Shown here: positions 1 through 6,463 of the stretch, piece by piece
Position numbering within the stretch: the first letter of the stretch is position 1
Layout: each line of letters starts with the position of its first letter
Source of the DNA: CAIWHR01 sp963786625
GTDB lineage: Bacteria; Pseudomonadota; Gammaproteobacteria; Burkholderiales; Casimicrobiaceae
Reading direction: 5' to 3'
Length of the DNA: 64,000 bases
Assembly: GCA_963786625.1 (NCBI GenBank)
Contig: CAWAZS010000014.1
Span: 620,001 to 684,000, forward strand
The notes under the pieces: model-generated
What the model saw: only the letters and a program-made list of their open reading frames with translations
Databases searched by the model: none
Told to the model about the DNA's origin: nothing
Program-made: the position numbers and the translations under genes

Positions 1-112
1 GGGCGAAAAAGGCGTCGGCGAAGAATCGCAGAAGCTTGGTGAAAGCATAGGCGACGCGATCCGAAAAATCCTTTGCAGGGTGATGTCGCTCGAGCGCCGT
101 TGCAGCAGGCAT
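1..112 (-). CDS. aox: Probable alternative oxidase, N-terminal 37 residues only
   Basis: An ATG at 110-112 on the minus strand opens a frame that runs off the left edge without a stop. It reads MPAATALERHH, then a stretch ending in RFFADAFFA. The DFSDRVAYAFTKLLRFFAD pattern followed by an FFA segment resembles, from memory, the start of bacterial cyanide-insensitive alternative oxidases (di-iron ubiquinol oxidases), just before their RYGHRAVVLE helix. That helix and all iron ligands lie outside the window, so the family call is an inference. The gene is divergent from the caspase-like gene at 435, which leaves a 322 bp shared upstream region. If confirmed it would be a branched terminal oxidase of the respiratory chain. 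Confidence 0.5.
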   Translation of the reverse strand, partial: MPAATALERHHPAKDFSDRVAYAFTKLLRFFADAFFA

Positions 113-434
113 GGCATCCCTCTCTGAATGGGTGGAGGCCCGGGACAGGGTCGCCATCGCACGAAGGTCCCTACGGCAGTTGCCGGTCGGCGCAGACGTG
201 TAAGCATCCACGCTCATCATCCCCCGTTCTTCCCGAGTCTCCTGTACGGAAGCGCACATTCCGGGCGGATTCCGCATCGTCCGGCATGGGTCGTCCGCAG
301 CGCACGCGCCCCGCATGGCAGTATCGGGTGCGCGGGTTCGCGTCTTGGGGAGCTCTGCCCCCTTTGCCCGATCCCTATCCCGTGGCAGGGAGCCCGTGCG
401 ATACTACCGCGCCATTCGCGCCGACTCCGCTCAC
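113..434. other. Divergent intergenic region
   Basis: This 322 bp stretch separates the divergent starts at 112 (minus) and 435 (plus). Open frames cross it, but they have unlikely Arg/Pro/Ser-rich compositions. It must hold the promoters for both flanking genes. I see no convincing -35/-10 pair or operator. Confidence 0.4.
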
Positions 435-2093
435 ATGTCTGTTGCCACGAAGCTTGCCCTGCTGGCGTTGTTGCCCGTCGCGCTGTGGACCCATGACGTC
501 CGCGCCGAGCGGAAGACGGTCTGCACCATCACCGTCAACTCGCCCGACGAAAAGGAGATGTTTCGTCGGGCATTGCCCCGGGACGAATATCAGTTCGTCG
601 AGCTGGTGGAGCGGGGGCGTCCCGATTGGCTGGCCTCGGCTTGCCGCCAGGGCATCCGCTGCGATGTTCTGCTCATCTCCGGCCATTTCGACGACGGTGA
701 CGAGTTCTACTCCGATCGCCTGGATGCGCGCGAGTTTCTGCCCGTCGACGAGATGGAGCGTGTCGCCTGCAGCGAAACCTGCCCCGGACTGTTTTCGCGG
801 CTGAAGGAGGTCTACCTGTTCGGCTGCAACACGCTGAACACGCTGGCGCGCCGGAGCGCTTCGGCCGAGATCACGCGCAGTCTCGTCCGCTCCGGCCACT
901 CCCCGGCCGACGCCGAGCGCCTGGCGCGCGAGCTGAGCGACCGGCACGCCGAAAGCAACCGGGATCGCATGCGCAGCGTCTTCAAGGACGTGCCGGTGAT
1001 CTACGGCTTTTCCGGCAAGGCGCCGCTCGGGCCGACGGCGGCCTCCGTGCTGGACCGTTATTTTCGATCCGGCGCCGGTGGGGAGATCGGCAGCGGCCGC
1101 GCGAGCGCAAAGCTTCGCAGCCTGTTTGCGCCCAGTTCCATGACCGTCGCCAGCGGCTTGGGCGATGCGGATCCCCAGGCGGGCTTTCGTCAGGACGTGT
1201 GCCATTTTTCCGACGATCGCCTGTCGCCGGCGCAGAAGGTGGGCTTCCTCCATCGGCTCCTCGCGCGGGACATGGCGGAAGTGCGCATGTTTCTGGACCA
1301 CATCGAACGCTACGCCGCCTCGCTGCGCGAAAGGGAGCGGCAATCGCCGCCGGTTGCGCGGGCGCTCGACGAGATAGCGCGCGATCAGACGGCACGCGCC
1401 CGGTATCTGGAGTTTGCGCGCGACGCCGACGAGCCGTCGGTGCGCTCGCGCATGATCGGCCTGGCGCGCAACCTGGGTTGGCTCACGCCTGCCGAGGAAC
1501 GGACGGAGTTCCTCCGGATGATTCGCGATCGGATAGCGGCGAATGCCGTGGGGTCGGCGGAGGTGGACCTGGTGTGCACGCGCAACAAGGATGGCGGGTT
1601 GGCCCGCGCGCTCGACGGTCTGCAGTTGTCCCCGGCGCAGGCCGACAAGGTGACCAGCGCCGCGATCCTGGCGTGCCTGGGCAGCAAGGAAGGTCACGCG
1701 CGAGTGCTGCGCGCGTTGACGAGCCCCGACGATGACGAAGTCGAGATCGCGCAGGTCTATCTGCGCCACTGGCCGATCGCCGACGTGAACGAGCTGCGGT
1801 CAGTGACCATGGGGATCGCGCGCATGAACGGATCGTATGCGCAGGTCCGCGCGCTCGACACGCTCGCCAGCCTTCGGTTGTCCGATCCCCAGAGCCTGGA
1901 CGAACTGACGCGCCTTTTCCCGGTAGCCAAGTCGGTCAACGTCCAGAGGGCGATCGCCGGAATCCTCATCCGCGCCGATTACCAGGCCCTCCCCAGGTCC
2001 GAGCTGGCGCAGGCGCTGCGTCAGCATCGCCTCAAGTCGCCGGACGGCGAAGACTTGATCGACGTGCTCATCCGGCGCCTGAGCGCGTCGTAG
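435..2093 (+). CDS. Exported caspase/CHAT-like protein with helical-repeat tail, paralog A
   Basis: 552 residues from the ATG at 435, chosen because the next residues form a signal peptide (hydrophobic core, then DVRA before ERKTVC) and because the paralog at 11906 has exactly the same length and alignment. After a strand-like LLISGHFD comes His84, and after VYLFGC comes Cys131. The 47-residue spacing and the hydrophobic strand before each residue match the clan CD (caspase, CHAT, DUF4347) dyad layout. Cysteines 30, 70, 76, 112 and 116 are conserved in the paralog and could form disulfides in the periplasm. A GFSGKAPLGPT segment follows. From about residue 270 the protein is helical and HEAT-like. 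No characterised family is recognised; proteolytic activity is inference. No good ribosome-binding site precedes 435. Confidence 0.75.
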   Translation: MSVATKLALLALLPVALWTHDVRAERKTVCTITVNSPDEKEMFRRALPRDEYQFVELVERGRPDWLASACRQGIRCDVLLISGHFDDGDEFYSDRLDAREFLPVDEMERVACSETCPGLFSRLKEVYLFGCNTLNTLARRSASAEITRSLVRSGHSPADAERLARELSDRHAESNRDRMRSVFKDVPVIYGFSGKAPLGPTAASVLDRYFRSGAGGEIGSGRASAKLRSLFAPSSMTVASGLGDADPQAGFRQDVCHFSDDRLSPAQKVGFLHRLLARDMAEVRMFLDHIERYAASLRERERQSPPVARALDEIARDQTARARYLEFARDADEPSVRSRMIGLARNLGWLTPAEERTEFLRMIRDRIAANAVGSAEVDLVCTRNKDGGLARALDGLQLSPAQADKVTSAAILACLGSKEGHARVLRALTSPDDDEVEIAQVYLRHWPIADVNELRSVTMGIARMNGSYAQVRALDTLASLRLSDPQSLDELTRLFPVAKSVNVQRAIAGILIRADYQALPRSELAQALRQHRLKSPDGEDLIDVLIRRLSAS

Positions 2094-2108
2094 CCGGGAG
2101 GGTCGAAC

Positions 2109-2151
2109 CGGATTGCGGGGCCGGGTCGTCCCCGGGCTTCCCGGCAATCCG
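2109..2151. terminator. Hairpin between convergent genes
   Basis: CGGATTGC (2109-2116) pairs with GCAATCCG (2144-2151), with a GC-rich interior that can pair further. It sits 16 bases after the stop of the plus-strand gene and about 90 bases after the minus-strand lipoprotein gene, so it may end transcription from both sides. There is no clear T run. Confidence 0.45.
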
Positions 2152-2243
2152 CCGCGCGCGATGCCGGGAGCCGCGCAGGGTCACCGGACGGCCGTCAACA
2201 GCCACGCCGGCGTGCGACCAACCGTCGCTGCGCTCTGGCCACG

Positions 2244-2933
2244 CTAGCGCTGCCAGTTTGGGTTCTGAGTGTACGGATAATTGCCCTGGACGCGCCGACC
2301 GGAGGAAATCCTGTAGTTCAGTCCCCACGGCAGCGTCGGGTAGTCGCCGGGACCGAACGTCAGGCATTCGCCTTGGAAATTGGCGTCGCTGCAGAATATC
2401 CAGTAGCCGCCCTCGACGCGCAACGACGCTGCGCGGTCGTTGAACCCGGTATTGGCGAGGTTCGCCACCACCTCGCTGTCGATCGCGAACGAACGCCCGG
2501 AGAGATTGGGGCCCTCGTACAGCGATGCGCGCGAGCCCGTGCCCCAACCGCCGCTTCCCGTGCCGGGACTGCCGGCACTCGGGCGGATCGAGCTTATGCG
2601 CCCCGCCAGGACGCCAAGATTCGGATGACGACCCGGACCGTAGGTCTGGCACGCGCCGCGGAAATCGGCATGCTCGCAGACTTCCCAGGAGCCGTCGCGA
2701 ATGATCATCGACTGGGCGCGGTCGTTGAAACCGACATCGGAGAAATTGGTGACCGTGCCATTGACGGGATACGTCCTTCCGTCGAACTGATAGCCGTCAA
2801 AGAGTTCGACACGAGCGCCCGCGGGAGGGGCGGAAACGGGGCCTTCGTACATCCCCGGCGAGCCGCAGCCCGCAGCCAACGCGACGAACAGAATGCCAAC
2901 CAGAGATCCCGTGTTGCGGGTGATGTTGGTCAT
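2244..2933 (-). CDS. Lipoprotein with two beta/gamma-crystallin domains
   Basis: 229 residues. A signal peptide ends in a lipobox (ALAAGC, lipidated Cys23). Two similar domains follow, at about residues 40-115 and 135-215. Each carries a GFNDRA motif (GFNDRAQS and GFNDRAAS) close to the microbial beta/gamma-crystallin calcium-binding consensus, and paired YEGP, CEHADFRG / CSDANFQG and GPG turns. A Gly/Ser-rich linker separates them. Microbial beta/gamma-crystallins bind calcium and stabilise exported or cell-surface proteins; membrane anchoring here is predicted from the lipobox. The gene is convergent with the caspase-like gene, with no obvious operon partner. The Ser/Thr ligand position of the motif is Gln or Ala, so calcium affinity may be weak. 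Confidence 0.85.
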   Translation of the reverse strand: MTNITRNTGSLVGILFVALAAGCGSPGMYEGPVSAPPAGARVELFDGYQFDGRTYPVNGTVTNFSDVGFNDRAQSMIIRDGSWEVCEHADFRGACQTYGPGRHPNLGVLAGRISSIRPSAGSPGTGSGGWGTGSRASLYEGPNLSGRSFAIDSEVVANLANTGFNDRAASLRVEGGYWIFCSDANFQGECLTFGPGDYPTLPWGLNYRISSGRRVQGNYPYTQNPNWQR

Positions 2934-3358
2934 GCTTTTTCCTTTCAGTGAAACACTCCGTCGTGACTGCCCGGTACCGAAAGCGTCCCATTGCGAACAG
3001 GACGATCACGACGATCTACAGAACGGCGCCAGGACCGATGACTCCGCTCAGCCTTGACTGGTTACCCCGCACCGCCGTCGTCGACGGATCCAAGGCTCCA
3101 TTGGCGGAAGGATGCTCGCCGCAGCGCGCAGCGTCTGTGCGCTGGCGGACAAACGCAGGTCGCCGGTTTGGCTCGTTTCCGCCGAGGCCGGATCACCGGG
3201 CTCGCTCGTCCGTGCCTGGACGCGCGGCCATCCGGGTGCTACCAAGGCCGGGCGAACGCGCGGGCGAGGTGTGCAAGCCGGGCTTGCGGAGCGTCGTCAG
3301 AGCGTATTGCGCTACGACCGCAGCGGGTCGAGCGCGGCCCAATCGTCTGCAGTTCCGG
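2934..3358. other. Intergenic region with one short palindrome
   Basis: 425 bp between two minus-strand genes. The crossing frames have implausible composition. A near-perfect 15 bp palindrome lies at 3273-3287 (GCAAGCC, one base, GGCTTGC), about 70 bases past the stop of the downstream gene, and could be a weak terminator. It should also hold the promoter of the crystallin lipoprotein gene just before 2933. Nothing else is recognisable. Confidence 0.35.
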
Positions 3359-3781
3359 CTAAGTCGACCGAACGGGGTCTCGAGCGGGGGCCATGAATCC
3401 GAAATAGGCAGCCACCAGGCCAAGCACCAGGTGCAGCCCGACGTCGTAGCCGTAGATCGGGACCAGCCCGAACAGCGTATTGGTTGCGGAGAAGAGCCCC
3501 AGAACGACCAGCAGGCCGTACGCCACGGCCACGATCTGCGCGTAGACACGCGGCGCGAACAAGCCGGCGAACGCGGCAACGCCAAGCATCCCGAACAGGA
3601 CATGCACGAGATTGTGGAGCAGGTTCACGGGCAGCAAGCCCATGACGAGCCCATAACCCGCGGGCACCGACAGCGGCGGTGCGTCGGCAGGAACCGGATG
3701 CAGCATTCCGGGAATGAAGCCGCTGGCGCCGGCGAGCAGGAAGATGATGCCGAAGACGAGCGCGAACATGCGAGTGCTCAT
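3359..3781 (-). CDS. DUF4383-type integral membrane protein
   Basis: 140 residues with four predicted membrane segments: MFALVFGIIFLLAG near the start, VLFGMLGVAAFAGLF, VAYGLLVVLGLF, and LHLVLGLVAAYFGF. The pattern of a first helix followed by a proline-rich loop (HPVPADAPP), then the HNLVHVLFG segment, matches small four-helix membrane proteins annotated as DUF4383. The His residues of HNLVH and GLHLVLG lie in or near helices. Function is unknown for the family. It is flanked by unrelated lipoprotein genes on the same strand with gaps of over 150 bp, so it is probably its own transcription unit. Confidence 0.7.
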   Translation of the reverse strand: MSTRMFALVFGIIFLLAGASGFIPGMLHPVPADAPPLSVPAGYGLVMGLLPVNLLHNLVHVLFGMLGVAAFAGLFAPRVYAQIVAVAYGLLVVLGLFSATNTLFGLVPIYGYDVGLHLVLGLVAAYFGFMAPARDPVRST

Positions 3782-3944
3782 GACGGTTGCTCCTTACGCG
3801 CAGCGCGTCCGGCGCGAGGATCATGCCAGTGCGCGACGATTCTTATTGATGCTATAGACCCACCGGACCGTTTCTGTGCGCCGGCGAACACATCGTGAAT
3901 CGGAGAAGACGCTGCCGGCAGCGGGGATCTTGCCCATCGACTTC

Positions 3945-4304
3945 TTACCCGCCTTTGTTCTTGTCGAGGGTGGTAGTCGAATGATCGTTGGCCTGACCGG
4001 GCAGCGGCATCGCCTTCGACTCCTCGGCTTTGGTCATCTTTTCCTGAGGCGCTGCCTTCTGCTGCAGCGCGGTGGCGTCCTGCATCGCCTTGGTCTTATC
4101 TGCGGCGTCCTGTGTCGCCAACGCGGCGGCCGCATCAGGCAGCGAAGGATCGCCCTTTGGCATCTGCGGGATGGGCGATGCGTTCGTAACGGGTTCCGGT
4201 GGCGCGCCGCTCGAGGTGGTTGCCGGCGCGTCACTTTTTTGACAACCGGCCAACACCATTGCCAGTGCTGCGCCGGCGAAAATGGATCGGGATACCCTAT
4301 TCAT
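3945..4304 (-). CDS. Small Ala/Lys-rich lipoprotein
   Basis: 119 residues with a clear lipoprotein signal peptide: MNRVSR, then a hydrophobic run ending in VLAGC with Cys21 as the lipidation site. The mature part is low complexity, rich in Ala, Pro, Lys, Gln and Asp, and predicted disordered or helical, with no catalytic motif. The ending NKGG is very polar. I do not recognise a family. It is a separate minus-strand unit, spaced 163 bp from the DUF4383 gene. It may be an envelope stress or spacer lipoprotein, but no function can be assigned. Confidence 0.7.
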   Translation of the reverse strand: MNRVSRSIFAGAALAMVLAGCQKSDAPATTSSGAPPEPVTNASPIPQMPKGDPSLPDAAAALATQDAADKTKAMQDATALQQKAAPQEKMTKAEESKAMPLPGQANDHSTTTLDKNKGG

Positions 4305-4369
4305 GGCTCACTCCTCGAAGATTGACCAACGGAAACAGCTGCACACGAGGACCGATTTGCAGACGAAGA

Positions 4370-4552
4370 TCAATCGAAATCGGGCGCCGTCGCCATTCGC
4401 CACTCGGAGGCGCACAAGGCGCTGCAATCGGGGACGCCCCAATCGACGGATTCTTCCCACGCACTCGCGTCCCGCTTCGACAGCGCGTCCGCCCTGGCAT
4501 TGAGAGCCGAAAGTTCCTTCTCTCCAAATTTGACAGCGGTCGACTGGCCCAC
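4370..4552 (-). CDS. Possible small protein, 60 residues
   Basis: A GTG start at 4550-4552 is preceded on the minus strand by a strong Shine-Dalgarno (GGAGG, six bases upstream), which is why this short frame is kept. The product begins MGQSTAVKFGEKELSALNAR and ends in MATAPDFD. It is acidic to neutral and helix-like, with two Cys (PDCSALC) and several Trp, and lacks the Arg-rich look of spurious frames here. No family is recognised. It lies 65 bp upstream of the lipoprotein gene on the same strand. Confidence 0.4.
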   Translation of the reverse strand: MGQSTAVKFGEKELSALNARADALSKRDASAWEESVDWGVPDCSALCASEWRMATAPDFD

Positions 4553-5125
4553 AATTGTCCTCCGTCAGGCATTTCAACCACCCACGCTCTTCGCGGGCGT
4601 AACCATATGACGTGAATTTCAGCACCCGTACGCGGCGCCGTCTGTGCGCCGGGACACACACTGCAGGTGTAGTCGCGAGATCCGTCGGCCGCAGTGCCGA
4701 ATACTCAGTCCTTTGGACGCGATTCCGAGGACACAGGATTCAGTACTTCGTATCCGGGCGACGTGGTTGTGCCGACACGCAGGGTCGAGTTCGACCCACA
4801 GCAGACCTACACAACGCTCGAAGGCGGACCTCCGTATCTGGCCCCGCTGTAATCTTGCCTGGTGGCGCCAACGGACACAGCGAACGCGCGCGTCAAGATC
4901 GGATGGCGCCACATTTGTTCGCGCTTGTGCTGCCTCGAGTGCCGGGATGACGGGTTAGTGTGATCTTCGGGATGGGCATTGCCGATCGAGCGAGCGAAGG
5001 GCAGAATGCGCGAACGAGCGAGACTTGCGAGCGCGGATTCTCTGGCGCAAGCTGGCGCTGCGTGCGGAGCAAGCGGCATCGAGTTTCCCGTCGCTCAATG
5101 CCTCCGGCAAAGGAGCCGCAGACTC
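4553..5125. other. Intergenic region with a possible 52-residue ORF
   Basis: 573 bp without a recognisable gene. On the plus strand, 4694-4852 is a GTG-started frame of 52 codons with protein-like composition (acidic, aromatic, ending in GGPPYLAPL), but it has no ribosome-binding site and an in-frame stop lies just upstream. It could be a small gene or a remnant. The last 100 bases lead into the AGGAG ribosome-binding site at 5111-5115. Confidence 0.3.
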
Positions 5126-6451
5126 ATGAAAGTCCGTTTCTGGGGCACGAGAGGTTCGATCGCCACTCCCGGGCCGGGCACGAACCACTTTGGCGGCAAT
5201 ACCTCGTGCGTTGAGCTGACGACTGCCAGCGGCGACCTGCTGATCTTCGACTGCGGCACTGGCGCTCGCGGGCTTGCAACCGAGCTGATGGCCCAGGCGA
5301 AGCGAGGGATCAACGCGAATATTCTCCTCGGGCATACGCACTGGGATCACATCCAGGGATTTCCTTTCTTCAGTCCAGCCTTTGTCAACGGGAACTCCGT
5401 TGCAATCTATGGCCCTGAAGGCAGTCGCGGCCCGCTGCATGACGTGCTGGCCGGCCAGATGGAATACACCTATTTTCCGATCGACCTGAATCAGCTTCCG
5501 GCGAAGATCACCTACCACGACTTGACCGAGGGCATCCATACGATCGGCGGGGCGCGGGTCGCCACGCAATTTCTCAACCACCCGGCCATGACCGTGGGCT
5601 ACCGAGTCGAAGTCGACGGCGTCGCGATGGTCTATCTCGTGGACCATGAGCCGTTTTCCGATGAGCTCTGGCGCGCCGGCGCCGAAGCAGGTCACATCGA
5701 ATCCATTCTGCACGAGGGCGATCGGCGGCACGCAAGATTCATGGCCGACGCTGATCTCGTGATCCACGACGCGCAGTACACCCCCGACGAGTATCCCTCG
5801 AAAAAGACCTGGGGACACAGCACGTACGACTACGTGGTGCAAATTGCCGCCGCCGCCGGTGTGCGGCGGGTTGCACTGACCCACCACGATCCGGGCCATG
5901 ACGACCAGTTCATCGCGGACATCGAACGCAAGGCCCGCAGCCTTGCCCGACAGCGCGGGACGGGACTCGACGTCTTCTGCGCGTTTGAAGGTTGCGAGCT
6001 CACCCTTGAGCCGCGCGCCCCCTTGAAGCCGTTCGTCGCGCACGCTCCGCTCCAGGCATCCGTCGCGCAGCGCCACTTTGACATCCTGGCGGTTGACGAC
6101 CAGCCGGATACGCTCATCGTGATCGTTCGCGCGCTCGAGGCGGAACATTACACCGTCCGCACGGCGACCAACGGCCCGGACGCGCTCCGAATGATCGGCG
6201 AGCGCATGCCGGACCTCCTCGTGCTCGATTACAAGATGACCGGCATGGATGGAATGGCGGTCATGAACGCGCTGCGGGCCAAGCCGGAGACACGACTCCT
6301 GCCGGTGCTGATGCTGACCGCCATGTCCGATGAGCCCAGCACTCGCGCCGGATTCGACGCGGGGGTGACGGACTATGTGACGAAACCGTTTTCGGTCCCC
6401 CAGCTCGCGGCACGCGTTCGCGCCTGCCTCACCAGAATCCCCGGGCAATGA
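5126..6451 (+). CDS. Metallo-beta-lactamase-fold hydrolase fused to a receiver domain
   Basis: 441 residues. The ATG at 5126 is chosen because AGGAG lies ten bases upstream and MKVRFWGTRGS is the usual N-terminus of the RNase Z/phosphodiesterase-like MBL branch. The metal motif HTHWDH is at residues 70-75, with further likely ligands in LNHPAMT, VDHEP, HDAQYTPDEY and LTHHDPGHDD. From about residue 318 a full CheY-like receiver follows: acidic pair DD at 324-325, phosphoacceptor Asp368 (VLDYKMTGMDG), Thr398 and Lys420. Phosphorylation of the receiver probably regulates the hydrolase; the substrate is unknown. The gene converges on the hybrid kinase with only 12 bp between stops, and that kinase is its most likely partner. 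Confidence 0.85.
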   Translation: MKVRFWGTRGSIATPGPGTNHFGGNTSCVELTTASGDLLIFDCGTGARGLATELMAQAKRGINANILLGHTHWDHIQGFPFFSPAFVNGNSVAIYGPEGSRGPLHDVLAGQMEYTYFPIDLNQLPAKITYHDLTEGIHTIGGARVATQFLNHPAMTVGYRVEVDGVAMVYLVDHEPFSDELWRAGAEAGHIESILHEGDRRHARFMADADLVIHDAQYTPDEYPSKKTWGHSTYDYVVQIAAAAGVRRVALTHHDPGHDDQFIADIERKARSLARQRGTGLDVFCAFEGCELTLEPRAPLKPFVAHAPLQASVAQRHFDILAVDDQPDTLIVIVRALEAEHYTVRTATNGPDALRMIGERMPDLLVLDYKMTGMDGMAVMNALRAKPETRLLPVLMLTAMSDEPSTRAGFDAGVTDYVTKPFSVPQLAARVRACLTRIPGQ

Positions 6452-6463
6452 TCGTATGACAGT

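Noticed and set aside
73..804. Plus-strand 243-codon frame at the left end
   Set aside because: Composition is Ser/Arg/Pro-rich, and its second half overlaps the well-supported caspase-like gene in another frame.
4297..4659. Minus-strand 120-codon frames overlapping the 60-residue small ORF
   Set aside because: No ribosome-binding site, Arg-rich and overlapping; the shorter GTG frame has better signals.
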